In this document: positions 1 to 9,600 of the stretch, piece after piece
Numbering within the stretch: position 1 is the stretch's first letter
Layout of the letters: the number at the start of each line of letters is the position of its first letter
Assembly (NCBI GenBank): GCA_028281325.1
Contig: JANQKC010000021.1
Location: 124,001-188,000, forward strand
DNA length: 64,000 bases
Direction: 5' to 3'
Origin: Alphaproteobacteria bacterium
GTDB lineage: Bacteria; Pseudomonadota; Alphaproteobacteria; UBA8366
The notes under the pieces: generated by a model
What the model was told of the DNA's origin: nothing
Database searches by the model: none
What the model saw: the letters and a program-made list of their open reading frames with translations, nothing else
Program-made: the position numbers and the translations under genes

Positions 1-1323
1 GATCGGGTAGGCTTCCACCCGTTCATCCAGCGCGACACGGGCGTCTTCGTCCCAGGGCAGTTCCCGGTGCAGCCGCGACGGCGTCGCATCGACCTGGTCG
101 AGATCGACGCCCAACGGCAAAATATTGAAAAGCGCGTCGAACAAGGCGTTGCAGACTTCCTGCACGACATAGGTCGCGCCGGCATAGCCCATAAAGGGCG
201 TGCCCGTATGACGGCGAATGACGGCGCCGGGGAAGGAGGCCGGGATATACATCGCCCGTCCCCGTATCTCCGACAGGTACATGCGTTCGTTGTAGCTGCC
301 GAACAGGACCAACGGCGTCTTCTCCCGGATCAGGTCGCGCACCGATTCATTGTCCGGCTTGATCCCAGGCTTCCGGGCAATCGCGAAATTGCAGGGAAGC
401 CCGAGATCTTCTTCCAGGAAATTCCGCATGCCGCGGGTATAGGTCTCGTTGGCGACGATGCCGAAACTCGCGGTGCCAAAGAAGTCCTGCGTCACCGACC
501 GCCAAAGGTCCCACAACGGCTTGATCGTGGTGTGCTTCTCGCGTTCGATGAACGGCTCCGGATCGAGATCGAGCAACTCGCCCAGCTTGCGTAAGAATTT
601 CGTCGTGCTGTGCAGGCCGATCGGCGCCTGCAGATAGGGCGTTTCGAGCGATTCGCACAGAAGCCGGCCGAACTCGCGGTAGAGGCACACATTCACGTCC
701 GCATCGACCAGCCGCGGCGCGTCCGACAGATGGCTTCCCAACGGGAACACGAGATTGATCTCGGCGCCGATGCCTTCGATCAAGCGCCGGATTTCGGCAA
801 GATCGGACGGCATGTTGAACGTGCCGTAGATCGGCCCGATGATGTTGACCCGAGGCTTCGCGCCCGGTTCGCGTTTCGTCGGCTTCGGCCGCTTGCCGCG
901 CTTCAGGCCGAATTCGGTCCACAACCAATTCATCGCCCGGTCCGCACTCTGCCATTGATCCTCGTCGATCGTGCGCGGCAGGAACCGTTTGATGCCGGTT
1001 CCTTCCGGCGTCACGCCGCCGCCGATCATTTCCGCGATCGATCCGGTCACCACGACCGACGGCTGTTTGGGGTCCAGCGTGGCGTGCGCGCGTTTCATTG
1101 CGCCTTCGGTGCCGTGCTGACCCAGTTCTTCCTCGGCCAGGCCCGTCACCACGATGGGCAGTTCGTGCGGCGGCAACGCATCGGTGTAATGGAGCACCGA
1201 TGTCACCGGCAGATTCTCGCAGCCGACCGGCCCGTCGATAATCACCTGCAAGCCCTTGATGGCGGTGAAGGCATAGACGGAACCCCAATAGCCGCCGGCC
1301 CGGTCATGGTCGAGGACAAGCAT
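1..1323 (-). CDS. bchZ: Chlorophyllide a reductase subunit Z, 3' end cut by window
   Basis: BchZ is one of the two catalytic-component subunits of chlorophyllide a oxidoreductase (COR), the nitrogenase-like enzyme that reduces ring B of chlorophyllide a to the bacteriochlorin level. The visible part is the first 441 residues of a protein usually about 490 long, running off the left edge in frame. It opens [20 protein letters not shown] and continues with family-typical segments such as [15 protein letters not shown] and [18 protein letters not shown]. The ATG shares one base with the bchY stop (TGATG), so translation is probably coupled in the bchCXYZ operon. Nothing looks damaged in the visible part. 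Confidence 0.96.
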   Translation of the reverse strand, partial: MLVLDHDRAGGYWGSVYAFTAIKGLQVIIDGPVGCENLPVTSVLHYTDALPPHELPIVVTGLAEEELGQHGTEGAMKRAHATLDPKQPSVVVTGSIAEMIGGGVTPEGTGIKRFLPRTIDEDQWQSADRAMNWLWTEFGLKRGKRPKPTKREPGAKPRVNIIGPIYGTFNMPSDLAEIRRLIEGIGAEINLVFPLGSHLSDAPRLVDADVNVCLYREFGRLLCESLETPYLQAPIGLHSTTKFLRKLGELLDLDPEPFIEREKHTTIKPLWDLWRSVTQDFFGTASFGIVANETYTRGMRNFLEEDLGLPCNFAIARKPGIKPDNESVRDLIREKTPLVLFGSYNERMYLSEIRGRAMYIPASFPGAVIRRHTGTPFMGYAGATYVVQEVCNALFDALFNILPLGVDLDQVDATPSRLHRELPWDEDARVALDERVEAYPI

Positions 1324-2903
1324 CAGGCGACCTCCTTCGCGGCGTTTTCTTTCTTGGCGGCGGGCGGCGTGGTTTCCCAGACGCCGGCGCTCGGCCCCTC
1401 GCCGACCCCGGCGAAGAAGGATTTCATGCTGTCGAAGCGCCGCCGGTTCGCCATCGCGGCGTTGATCACCTGGGCGAGCGATCCCGCGCCCGCCGGTCCC
1501 ATCAAGGGCCGCGCCGATATCAAGTTCGTGAAATACAGTCCCGGAATCGCCAGTTCCTTGGCCTTTTGCACCACCGGCGTTGTGCCGATCGCGACATCGG
1601 GCTCGAAGGCTTCCATGGCGGCGAGGTCCTGCTCCAGCGACGCCCGGAATTGCACCGTCGCGCCATGCGCCTCGAGCCATTCCTGATCCGGCTTGGACCA
1701 TTCGGTGCGCGGACAGGCCGTGCCGACATAGAGAACGTCGGCGCCGCTCTCGATCAGCAATCGCGCGACCAGCAGCTCGGACCCTTCGTACCCGGACATC
1801 GTGACGCGCCCTTTGATCGGCTGGTCCGACAGCGCCGCCATGATCGCCGGGATGAACCCGTTCTTGGCGGCATCCACCTTGGTTTTCGCGATCCCGCACG
1901 CATCCCCGATGGCGTCGAGCCACGCGGCGGTGCCGTCGCACCCCACGGGACCGGAGCCGACGATCGACCGGCCGGCCGCCTTGAATTCGCGAAGCGCCGC
2001 GGTATAGAACGGATGGACCGCACCGACGACCGCGCCATCCAGTGCGGCGTAAAGCTCGCGCCATTCGCGCGTCGGCACGACCGGTCCGGCGGCAAGCTCA
2101 AGCGGTTCGAGCAGCGCGCCGATGCTCACCGGATCGGCGGGGAACATTTCGCCCACCAGCGTCACGGTCGGCTTGCCGGTTTCCAGGCCTTGCGGTGCTT
2201 GCACCGGTCCGGCCTCGACTTCCGCGCGGGCGTACTTCAGCATCGCGCCGGCGAGAACGTCTTTGGCCTCGGCATGCGTCGGCACGCCGAATCCCGGCAC
2301 GTCGATGCAGATGATCCGGACACCGTTGATTTCGTTCGGCAGCAGGTCCAGCGGGACGCCCGAAGCCGTCGGCACGCACAGATTGGTGACGACGATCGCG
2401 TCATACTGTTCCGGATCCGCGAGCTTGAACACGGCGTCGCGAATGTCTTCGAACAGCTTGCCGGTCACCAGGGTTTCGGAATCGAAGGGAACGTAGCCGA
2501 CCGTTCGACGCGCGCCGTAGAAATGCGACGTGAAGGTCAGGCCGTAGACGCAGCATGCGGAACCCGACAGGACCGTCGCGGTGCGCTTCATCCGCAAACC
2601 GACCCGAAGCGATCCGAACGCCGGGCACATGCTTTGCGGCTGATCATGCGGTCCGGTCGGATAGTCCGCCGCGTACCGCTCAAGCACGTCGCTTTTTCCC
2701 GCAGCCTCGGCGGCCCGGCGCATTTCATCCGCGCCGGCGTGACAGCCGACGCCGTCCCCCGTGGCGACCGCCGCGCCGATCTCGGCCTTTACCGCCATCG
2801 GCGCGGCGTCCGCGCCGCCTGCGTGCTCCGAACCGCCGACGCTCACCGGCGTTTCGGCAACGGCGCCATCGCCTTGGGGAACCTGTGGATCTGGTTTTGT
2901 CAT
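1323..2903 (-). CDS. bchY: Chlorophyllide a reductase subunit Y
   Basis: This is the partner of BchZ in the NB-like catalytic component of COR; the two share a [4Fe-4S] cluster and the substrate site. The protein has 526 residues. The cluster-type cysteines are visible: Cys93 in SMCPAFGS, Cys117/118 in SGSACCVYG and Cys176 in VVTNLCVP. The start chosen is the ATG at 2903, preceded by a purine-rich AAAAGA; the frame stays open further upstream, but that part overlaps bchX and is not BchY-like. Residues 1-60 are a Gly/Ala-rich low-complexity leader before the conserved core at about residue 65. It lies 22 bases after bchX and is fused by TGATG to bchZ. Confidence 0.96.
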   Translation of the reverse strand: MTKPDPQVPQGDGAVAETPVSVGGSEHAGGADAAPMAVKAEIGAAVATGDGVGCHAGADEMRRAAEAAGKSDVLERYAADYPTGPHDQPQSMCPAFGSLRVGLRMKRTATVLSGSACCVYGLTFTSHFYGARRTVGYVPFDSETLVTGKLFEDIRDAVFKLADPEQYDAIVVTNLCVPTASGVPLDLLPNEINGVRIICIDVPGFGVPTHAEAKDVLAGAMLKYARAEVEAGPVQAPQGLETGKPTVTLVGEMFPADPVSIGALLEPLELAAGPVVPTREWRELYAALDGAVVGAVHPFYTAALREFKAAGRSIVGSGPVGCDGTAAWLDAIGDACGIAKTKVDAAKNGFIPAIMAALSDQPIKGRVTMSGYEGSELLVARLLIESGADVLYVGTACPRTEWSKPDQEWLEAHGATVQFRASLEQDLAAMEAFEPDVAIGTTPVVQKAKELAIPGLYFTNLISARPLMGPAGAGSLAQVINAAMANRRRFDSMKSFFAGVGEGPSAGVWETTPPAAKKENAAKEVA

Positions 2904-2925
2904 GTCTTTTCGAATGCCCGCGTGG

Positions 2926-3945
2926 TCAGACCTTGTCGTAAACGACTTCGAGCGACGGCTTTTCGACGACGGCGGTACCGCACATGTCCTCCAACGTCGC
3001 GGGATCGAGCACGATGTCGCGGCCGACATCCTCGCTCTTGAACAGGTCCAGCAGGCCGTCCTGGCTCAGCGCTTTTGGATGCCGCGGCGGTGCGTCCGCA
3101 ACGTTTCGGCCCAACTCCTCGAAAAGCGGGCCCCAACGTCCGCCTGGAATGCCGACGATCTCGTAATTGGCGCTTTTGCGCCGGATGTCCTCGTCGGCCG
3201 GGATCGAGGCCAACACCGGAATGCCCGCGGCGTCCGCAAAGGCGGCGGCCTCGCCGGTGCCGTCGTCCTTGTTGATAACGATACCCGCCACGCCGACATT
3301 GCCGCCGAGCTTCTGGAAATACTCGACCGCCGAGCAAACGTTGTTAGCGACGTAGAGCGACTGGAGATCGTTCGATCCGACGATGATGACCTTCTGGCAC
3401 ATGTCGCGCGCGATCGGCAGGCCGAAGCCGCCGCATACCACGTCGCCCAGGAAATCGAGCAGGACATAGTCGAAGCCCCAGTCGTGGAAGCCGAGTTTCT
3501 CCAAGGTCTCGAATCCGTGAATGATGCCGCGCCCGCCGCACCCGCGGCCGACTTCCGGACCGCCGAGTTCCATCGCGAAAACGCCGTCGCGCTTGAAGCA
3601 CACGTCGCCCACCTGGAGCGAATCGCCGGCATTCTTCTTCGCCGCCGATGTTTCGATGATCGTAGGGCAGGCCCGCCCACCGAACAGCAGGGACGTCGTG
3701 TCGCTTTTCGGATCGCAGCCGATCAGCAGCACTTTCTTGCCCTGCTGCGCCATCATGTAGGAGAGGTTCGACAGCGTGAAGCTCTTGCCGATCCCGCCCT
3801 TTCCGTAGATCGCAATGATCTGCGTTTCCTTGGTCGCCGGCGCGGTCGGGACCGGATCGGGCTCGATCGCGGCCTCCGCCCTCAACCGTTCGGCCGCTTC
3901 CGCTTGCGGGGATGTCGGCACGATTTTGATAGGTGTCGAACTCAT
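2926..3945 (-). CDS. bchX: Chlorophyllide a reductase iron protein BchX
   Basis: BchX is the NifH-like ATP-dependent reductase that donates electrons to BchYZ. The protein has 339 residues. The P-loop GKGGIGKS is at residues 48-55, after an N-terminal extension of about 40 residues that is normal for BchX. The two cysteines expected to bridge the homodimer [4Fe-4S] cluster are Cys136 (GRGCGGRG) and Cys171 (VVCGGFGLP). DxxK-type switch residues follow the P-loop (GCDPKSDTT). The ATG at 3945 overlaps the bchC stop by four bases (ATGA), indicating coupled translation. Confidence 0.97.
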   Translation of the reverse strand: MSSTPIKIVPTSPQAEAAERLRAEAAIEPDPVPTAPATKETQIIAIYGKGGIGKSFTLSNLSYMMAQQGKKVLLIGCDPKSDTTSLLFGGRACPTIIETSAAKKNAGDSLQVGDVCFKRDGVFAMELGGPEVGRGCGGRGIIHGFETLEKLGFHDWGFDYVLLDFLGDVVCGGFGLPIARDMCQKVIIVGSNDLQSLYVANNVCSAVEYFQKLGGNVGVAGIVINKDDGTGEAAAFADAAGIPVLASIPADEDIRRKSANYEIVGIPGGRWGPLFEELGRNVADAPPRHPKALSQDGLLDLFKSEDVGRDIVLDPATLEDMCGTAVVEKPSLEVVYDKV

Positions 3946-4907
3946 GAACAGGTTCTCCAATCGAGAATCATTTTCAGGCAACTTGGATCGTCGAAGGCCG
4001 TGCGGTACGCGGCGGGCGCTTGCTGTGCGTCCCGTCGATGGGTGATGAGCCCGGCGAGGGACAATCGCCCGGACTCGACGAACTCCTTCACCGCCGCTAG
4101 GTCCGAGGGCGCCCATTCGGCCGCGACGCGCATGCGGACTTCCCGCACGAAAGCGGGCGGGAACTCGAAATTGAGCCGGTCCTCGTAAAAGCCTGCGAGC
4201 ACGATGCGGCCACGCGGCGCAAGGTGCGCGATCAACGTATCGAGCAGCGACGAATCCCCGCTGACGTCGTAGATCGACGTGTAGTCGCGTCGGTCGTCTT
4301 CGTCCGGGTCTATGACGCTGTATCCCGCGCCGCCTTCTTGACGGGTGGCGTTCTTCTCCCAAACCACCGGGGCGTCACCGCCGAGAACCAGCGTCAGCCG
4401 CGCGAGCAACCGACCCAGAACGCCATGCCCGACGATAAGATCGGGCAGGTCCATTTCGGACGAGCCGCTGTTGCAAAACGCATGATAGGCCGTGGCGGCA
4501 AGCGCGAACAGCACGCCGTCCTTGCCGATGCCGCTGTCGATCGTGATGGCCCGGTCGCCCGGCACGACGATACGCGAGGCCGCGCCACCGAACAGGCCGC
4601 GAATGTCGCCGTAACAGTTCGCCCCCGGGACGAACACGTGGTCGCCGACCCGCTGCCCCGAGTCCGCGCCGGCGCTGACGACGCGTCCGACGGACTCGTA
4701 TCCGGGAACGAGCGGATATCCCATGCCGGGAAACGGCGGCATACGGCCATTCCACAGCAACCGTTCGGTGCCCGTACTGATGCCGCTCCATTCGGTATCG
4801 ACGACAATGTCGGCATCGTTTGGCGGCGTCAGCCGGAGCTCTTTGAGCACGAGGGTTTCCGGTTCCTGAAGGACCACCGCATGGGCGCTCAAATCTTGCG
4901 ACGTCAC
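3942..4907 (-). CDS. bchC: Bacteriochlorophyllide a dehydrogenase BchC
   Basis: BchC oxidises the C-3 hydroxyethyl group of the bacteriochlorophyllide intermediate to acetyl, next to COR in bacteriochlorophyll a synthesis. It belongs to the medium-chain dehydrogenase superfamily. From the GTG at 4907 it has 321 residues, with the family hallmarks STGTERLLWNG, PGYESVGRV and GHGVLGRLLARL (nucleotide-binding fold). The GTG is preferred because CGGAGC lies seven bases upstream; an in-frame TTG at 4940 has no such signal and sits nearer the operators. It is the first gene of bchCXYZ, and two PpsR-type operators occupy the gap to crtF. Confidence 0.94.
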   Translation of the reverse strand: MTSQDLSAHAVVLQEPETLVLKELRLTPPNDADIVVDTEWSGISTGTERLLWNGRMPPFPGMGYPLVPGYESVGRVVSAGADSGQRVGDHVFVPGANCYGDIRGLFGGAASRIVVPGDRAITIDSGIGKDGVLFALAATAYHAFCNSGSSEMDLPDLIVGHGVLGRLLARLTLVLGGDAPVVWEKNATRQEGGAGYSVIDPDEDDRRDYTSIYDVSGDSSLLDTLIAHLAPRGRIVLAGFYEDRLNFEFPPAFVREVRMRVAAEWAPSDLAAVKEFVESGRLSLAGLITHRRDAQQAPAAYRTAFDDPSCLKMILDWRTCS

Positions 4908-4947
4908 GTCATTGCTCCGACAGACAAAGGAAAATGACAATCCATAT

Positions 4948-4991
4948 TGTCATTGTAAATTGACATATAAGATTGTCAATTCCTCTAGACA
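4948..4991 (-). promoter_or_regulatory. Tandem PpsR/CrtJ operators upstream of bchC
   Basis: Two palindromes of the form TGT-N12-ACA lie in the crtF-bchC gap: TGTCATTGTAAATTGACA (4948-4965) and TGTCAATTCCTCTAGACA (4974-4991), separated by 8 bases. From established knowledge, CrtJ/PpsR represses photosynthesis genes under oxygen by binding such palindromes in pairs, including at the Rhodobacter bchC promoter. The stretch is much richer in A/T than its surroundings. The regulator itself is not in this window, so its presence is inferred. Confidence 0.85.
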
Positions 4992-5003
4992 ATGAAAATC
5001 CCA

Positions 5004-6146
5004 TCATTCCTTCCTGGCGACGACGAGTTGCAGAAGCATTGGGATACGGGTTTGAATCCGTCTGACCTTTCGGAATCCCGCCGCCCGCAACATCGCGTCG
5101 TTTTCGGAAAGGCTGCGCGGCCGACCGCTCCCCATCGCCAGCAGGTAAAAGGAGAAATAGGCCCCGACCGGCTCGGCGCCCCTGGTCTCCGACATCGGTT
5201 CCGCCAACAGCAGCACGCCCTTCGGCGGCAACGCAGCATGGACCGCCCGCAGGATGGCGAGCGCGGCATCGTCGTCGTGATCGTGAAGCACGCGAACCAA
5301 CGAAACGGCGTCGGGACCGGTCGGCAAGGCGTCATGGAGAAAACTGCCGCCAACCGCCTCGGCGCGATCGGCGATCCCTTGTTCGGCAAACCGGGCACGC
5401 GCCTGTACCGCCACGGCCGGCAGGTCGAAAAGCGTCAGACGCAGATCGGCCCAACGGTCGGCGACATGGCTCAGGAAGGTGCCATCGCCGCCGCCGACAT
5501 CGAGCAACCAGCGATGTTTCTCAAGCGGATAGGCATCGAGAATTTCCCCCGCGACGAAATGCTGGGATCGCGACATCAGGCCGGAATACGCCGCCGCGTC
5601 ATGTTCCGATATCTCGGAAAGGTCGCCCGAGGTCGCATAAGGCCAGTATTGTCCGAGCGCGGTATCGGCGCGGCGGCCCTTGAGCAGGCCGACCGGATCC
5701 TGAAGGTCCGCATACAACAAGGCATGATGACGCACCATGGCGCCAATGCCCGGGTTGCCGATAATCGCCGCGCCCAGGTCGCCCAGCCCGTATAGCGACT
5801 TACCCCGGCGCTCGACCAGGCGCAGCGACGCCGCGGCCTCCAGCAACCGCATCATGCCCGCTTCGGGCATGGACGTCGATCGCCCCAGGTCCGCGGCGGA
5901 CTGCGGCCGCGCCAACAACAGGTCGAACACACGAAGCTGGATACAGGCGGCAAGCACCTGCGAATAGACGAACCCGGCGCACAGGTCGAACACGGCGCGG
6001 GCGCGCCGTCGCGCGATCCAGCGGGTTCCGGGAAAGGCCGCCGCCCATTTTTGGAATTTCGGATTTGCAAGAAGCCGGTCGCGGCGCGCCCGCAGGCGTT
6101 GACCGGTCGTCGCCGGCACGGGGACGGTTATCGTATCACTGGACAT
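5004..6146 (-). CDS. crtF: Hydroxyneurosporene/demethylspheroidene O-methyltransferase
   Basis: CrtF methylates the tertiary hydroxyl made by CrtC, giving the methoxy carotenoids of the spheroidene and spirilloxanthin series from S-adenosylmethionine. The protein has 380 residues. A winged-helix dimerisation region (about residues 55-130) is followed by the SAM-binding motif LLDVGGGDGTFL at 214-225. The RVLHDHDDDAAL segment carries the catalytic-type histidine of this O-methyltransferase family. The ATG at 6146 lies 24 bases after crtE, so crtE-crtF form one unit, and the bchC operators follow its stop. Confidence 0.94.
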   Translation of the reverse strand: MSSDTITVPVPATTGQRLRARRDRLLANPKFQKWAAAFPGTRWIARRRARAVFDLCAGFVYSQVLAACIQLRVFDLLLARPQSAADLGRSTSMPEAGMMRLLEAAASLRLVERRGKSLYGLGDLGAAIIGNPGIGAMVRHHALLYADLQDPVGLLKGRRADTALGQYWPYATSGDLSEISEHDAAAYSGLMSRSQHFVAGEILDAYPLEKHRWLLDVGGGDGTFLSHVADRWADLRLTLFDLPAVAVQARARFAEQGIADRAEAVGGSFLHDALPTGPDAVSLVRVLHDHDDDAALAILRAVHAALPPKGVLLLAEPMSETRGAEPVGAYFSFYLLAMGSGRPRSLSENDAMLRAAGFRKVRRIQTRIPMLLQLVVARKE

Positions 6147-6170
6147 GGCGACGCCATCCCCCGCTTCGGT

Positions 6171-7040
6171 CTACGCGGCGTGACTTTGCAGTTCGCGGGG
6201 CATGAACTGCCGCGCCTGCACCGTAATCAGCTTGCGAAGCTCATCCTGGCCCGGGCATGCCGGAACGGACGCAACCGCGTTCGCGACAAGGTTTTCGAGC
6301 CGCTTGATCGCCCCGTGCAGGCCCAGATCCTGGACCGCGCTCGGCCGGCCGAGCGCCAAATCCCGTCCGGTCGGCTTGCCGATATCGTCGGAGTCCGACG
6401 CGACATCATGGAGATCGTCGGCGACTTGAAAGGCCTCGCCGATACGCTCGCCCAGAACGCGCCAATCGCCAGGGCTTCGGCCTGCCGACAGCGCGCCGGC
6501 TTCGGTCGCCGCGGCGAACAGCGCGCCCGTCTTCGCGCGATGATACTCCCGCGTGTCGACCCGCGACTCGCATTCCCATGCTTGGCCCGCGACGATCCCG
6601 GACGGCACACTGACCGACCGACCGATGGTCAGCAGCAACGGCGCGAGCAATTCCGGCTTGTCCCCGACGTTGCGCGCCAGCGTTTCGAACGCCAACACGA
6701 TCAGCGCGTCGCCCGCCAGGACGGCAATCCGCTCGCCGAAGGTGCGGTGTACCGACGGTTTGCCGCGGCGCATATCCGCATCGTCGAAACAGGGCAAATC
6801 ATCGTGAACCAATGAAGCGCAATGTAGAATTTCAATGGCGGCCCCCGCGGTATTCGCGTTCATGGGGTCCGTTTCGCCGCACGCCGCCGCAACCGCCAAA
6901 CACAGTCTTGGCCGGATGCGCGCGCCGCCCGGGAACAAGGCGTAGCGCATGGCGGACGCGAGCCGCGGCGGGCAATCCGCCGGCGCCGACTGAACAATCG
7001 CCGCTTCCAAGGTCTCTTCGACTCGATCGTTGGATTCCAT
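6171..7040 (-). CDS. crtE: Geranylgeranyl diphosphate synthase
   Basis: CrtE makes the C20 precursor of carotenoids and of the bacteriochlorophyll side chain from farnesyl diphosphate and isopentenyl diphosphate. The protein has 289 residues. The first aspartate-rich motif DDLPCFDD is at 80-87, in the bacterial DDxxxxD spacing, followed by MRRGKP. The second, DDLHD, is at 208-212. The ATG has a strong GGAGG eight bases upstream. It is first in crtEF and divergent from crtD, with a shared A/T-rich promoter region. Confidence 0.95.
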   Translation of the reverse strand: MESNDRVEETLEAAIVQSAPADCPPRLASAMRYALFPGGARIRPRLCLAVAAACGETDPMNANTAGAAIEILHCASLVHDDLPCFDDADMRRGKPSVHRTFGERIAVLAGDALIVLAFETLARNVGDKPELLAPLLLTIGRSVSVPSGIVAGQAWECESRVDTREYHRAKTGALFAAATEAGALSAGRSPGDWRVLGERIGEAFQVADDLHDVASDSDDIGKPTGRDLALGRPSAVQDLGLHGAIKRLENLVANAVASVPACPGQDELRKLITVQARQFMPRELQSHAA

Positions 7041-7066
7041 GCCGGGCCTCCTATCGGTTCAGCGAT

Positions 7067-7110
7067 TGTAATGACAACTTGTCACTTAATAATGTACTGT
7101 CTCCTGGACA
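7067..7110. promoter_or_regulatory. PpsR-type operator region between crtE and crtD
   Basis: The 109-base gap between the divergent crtE and crtD genes is A/T-rich. It holds TGTACTGTCTCCTGGACA (7093-7110), which fits TGT-N12-ACA but with weaker half-sites than the bchC and crtI boxes. About 10 bases away is the palindrome TGACAACTTGTCA (7072-7084), made of the same half-sites in the opposite arrangement. A paired PpsR binding region serving both directions is a reasonable inference, less certain than for bchC. Confidence 0.6.
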
Positions 7111-7149
7111 GTTATTTTTGTCAATCGCCTTGATCGGGAGTCACGGTCC

Positions 7150-8694
7150 GTGCGAACCAGCCATGTCATCGTCGTCGGCGCCGGAATCGCGGGGCTCGTC
7201 GCCGCCGTAAGGCTCGCGATACGGGGCATCGAGGTTACCGTCCTCGAACGGGCGGACGGACCGGGCGGTAAGCTTCGGGAAATCCGCATCGGCGACGCCG
7301 CGATCGATTCCGGACCGACGGTCTTCACCATGCGCTGGGTGTTCGAGCGGATATTCAGGGAGGCCGGCGCTCGGCTTTCCGACCATCTGACGCTCCGTCC
7401 GCTCGACATTCTGGCGCGGCATGCCTGGGACGATCAGGATTACCTGGATCTGTTCGCCGATATCGACCGGTCGGCGGACGCGATAGGCCGCTTCGCCGGC
7501 AGCGCCGACGCGCGGGAATACCGCGCCTTCTGCGATCAGGCGAAGACGATTTACGAAACCCTCGAAGAAACCTTCATCGACGCGCCGCGTCCGACCAATC
7601 CGGTCACGTTGGCGCATCGGGTCGGCATGGCGAACCTATCCGGCTTGTTCGCCATCAAGCCGTTTTCCACCATGTGGCGCGCCCTCCGCCAACACTTCCG
7701 GGACGACCGGCTGCGGCAACTCTTCGGGCGCTACGCGACCTACTGCGGATCATCGCCCTATGAAGCGCCGGCGACGCTGATGCTCGTGGCCCATGTCGAA
7801 CAATCCGGCGTGTGGCGCATCGAAGGCGGTATGTTTCGCCTCGCCAAGGCCCTCGAAGCCTTGGGGCGCCGCCATGGCGTCACATTCCGCTACGGCACCG
7901 AGGCGCGGGAGATCATCGCGGCACGGAACAGCATTGCCGCCGTCGAAACCCGAACGGGCGAGCGGATCGAAGCCGACGCGATCGTCGTCAACGCGGATGC
8001 GGCCGCCGTCGCAAGCGGCCTGTTCGGACAAAACGCGGGAAACGCCGTACCGCCGGTTCACCACGCCCCGCGGTCGCTGTCGGCGGTCACGTGGTCGATG
8101 GTCGCAGAGACGGACGGCTTTCCATTGGCGCATCACTCGGTCTTCTTCTCGGGCGACTACAAGGCGGAGTTCGATGACGTCCTGCGCCACAAGCGGTTGC
8201 CCCGGTCTCCCACCGTCTATGTCTGCGCCCAGGACCGCGGCGCGTCGGCGGGCGCGGATGCCCGAACGGCCGAGCGGCTGTTCTTTCTCGTCAACGCCCC
8301 CCCGTCCGGCGACGCCGGCAATCCCAATACTGCGGAGGTCGAACAATGCGAAGAGCGGACATTTGCCCAACTGGAACGGTGCGGCCTGCGCATTCGCCGG
8401 CATCCGGAACGGACCGTCGTGACGACGCCGACGGACTTCGAGGGCCTGTTCCCGGCAACGGGCGGGGCGCTTTACGGACAAGCATCGCACGGATGGCAGG
8501 CCTCGTTCCGGCGTCCGGGCTGCCGAACGAAGATTCCCGGCCTCTACCTGGCGGGCGGCAGCACGCATCCGGGGCCGGGCATCCCGATGGCAGCGCTGTC
8601 GGGATGGCTGGCAAGCGAATCCCTCATGACGGACACGGCTTTGCGCAGGCCGTCGGTCGGAATGGCTATATCTGGTGGTATATCGACGCGCTGA
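7150..8694 (+). CDS. crtD: Methoxyneurosporene dehydrogenase (carotenoid 3,4-desaturase)
   Basis: CrtD introduces the C-3,4 double bond into hydroxylated or methoxylated carotenoids. The protein has 514 residues and is CrtI-like. The N-terminal dinucleotide fold reads VIVVGAGIAGLVAA, followed by the conserved GPGGK and DSGPTVFTM segments. The C-terminal FAD-closing motif is GLYLAGGSTHPGPGIPMAALSG. The start is GTG at 7150 with GGGAG nine bases upstream. The gene overlaps the start of crtC. It is separated from the paralogue crtI by its position next to crtC, its divergence from crtE, and the CrtD-type sequence around the C-terminal motif. Confidence 0.94.
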   Translation: MRTSHVIVVGAGIAGLVAAVRLAIRGIEVTVLERADGPGGKLREIRIGDAAIDSGPTVFTMRWVFERIFREAGARLSDHLTLRPLDILARHAWDDQDYLDLFADIDRSADAIGRFAGSADAREYRAFCDQAKTIYETLEETFIDAPRPTNPVTLAHRVGMANLSGLFAIKPFSTMWRALRQHFRDDRLRQLFGRYATYCGSSPYEAPATLMLVAHVEQSGVWRIEGGMFRLAKALEALGRRHGVTFRYGTEAREIIAARNSIAAVETRTGERIEADAIVVNADAAAVASGLFGQNAGNAVPPVHHAPRSLSAVTWSMVAETDGFPLAHHSVFFSGDYKAEFDDVLRHKRLPRSPTVYVCAQDRGASAGADARTAERLFFLVNAPPSGDAGNPNTAEVEQCEERTFAQLERCGLRIRRHPERTVVTTPTDFEGLFPATGGALYGQASHGWQASFRRPGCRTKIPGLYLAGGSTHPGPGIPMAALSGWLASESLMTDTALRRPSVGMAISGGISTR

Positions 8695-9560
8695 GCGATG
8701 ACGGCCGATACGGCCTCACGATCATCGCCTTCATCGGCAGCGTGTTTTCGAGCTACTACGCGCATGCGATTCGCGCCGGCAACGGCGACCCGGAAAACCA
8801 CTGCGCGATGAATGTCGTTTTGTATGGACCGCGCGGAAAACGCTGGGCATTCACCGAACGCGGCCGAAACGCTCTGGAGCGAAGCCCGGCATCGCTGACC
8901 ATCGGTCCGAGCGCGCTGTCATGGGACGACGGAGTCTTGACCGCGCGGATCGACGAGATAACCGCCCCGATCCCGTCGCGGCTGCGGGGAAGGATCCGGC
9001 TCTTCCCGGGCACCGCCACGCGACACGACTATTACCTGGACGCGACCGGCCGCCATCGCTGGCGGCCGGTCGCCCCGGTATCGCGGGTCGAGGTCGACCT
9101 GGACAAGCCGGATCTGTCGTGGGCCGGCGGTGCGTATCATGACTGCAACCACGGCGACGAGCCCATGGAACGCGCCTTCCGGGAATGGAATTGGTGCCGC
9201 GCGCCGGTCGGCGATGATACGGCGATTCTCTACAACGTCTCGACGCGCGACCGATCCTCCTTGCGCTTGGCGTTGCGGGTCGACGACGCCGGCGCGGTGA
9301 CGCCGTTCGACGCCCCCCCGGCCATTACCCTACCGCGCACCAAGTGGCGCGTGATCCGCAGCACCGGCGCCGATGCGGACTATCCGGCGTCGGTAACGAA
9401 GACGCTGGAAGACGCCCCCTTCTATGCGCGCTCGGTCTTGGCGACGAAGCTTTTGGGGCAAGAAACGACGGCATTCCACGAAAGTCTCGATCTCGACCGC
9501 TTCCGCTCCCGATGGGTGCAAACGCTGATTCCGTTCCGCAACCCGCGGGCATTGCGCTGA
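8604..9560 (+). CDS. crtC: Hydroxyneurosporene synthase (carotenoid 1,2-hydratase)
   Basis: CrtC adds water across the C-1,2 double bond of neurosporene or lycopene, the first committed step to methoxy carotenoids. The protein begins MAGKRIPHDGHGF and reaches the conserved block GYIWWYIDALSDDGRYGL by residue 22. Other family landmarks are GSVFSSYYA, AMNVVLYG, the WAGGAYHDCNHGDEPM block and FREWNW. The ATG at 8604 is the only plausible in-frame start close to the conserved core; it overlaps the last 91 bases of crtD and has only a weak ribosome site, so translational coupling is likely. The predicted 318 residues suit the family. Confidence 0.9.
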   Translation: MAGKRIPHDGHGFAQAVGRNGYIWWYIDALSDDGRYGLTIIAFIGSVFSSYYAHAIRAGNGDPENHCAMNVVLYGPRGKRWAFTERGRNALERSPASLTIGPSALSWDDGVLTARIDEITAPIPSRLRGRIRLFPGTATRHDYYLDATGRHRWRPVAPVSRVEVDLDKPDLSWAGGAYHDCNHGDEPMERAFREWNWCRAPVGDDTAILYNVSTRDRSSLRLALRVDDAGAVTPFDAPPAITLPRTKWRVIRSTGADADYPASVTKTLEDAPFYARSVLATKLLGQETTAFHESLDLDRFRSRWVQTLIPFRNPRALR

Positions 9561-9600
9561 CCGGGCACGCCGTTCGGCGCCGGGTATCTTGACCCCGCGA

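Noticed and set aside
1566-3041. Long plus-strand open frame opposite bchY
   Set aside because: It is a GC-rich shadow of bchY; Arg/His-rich with no conserved motif, while the minus strand is unambiguous BchY.
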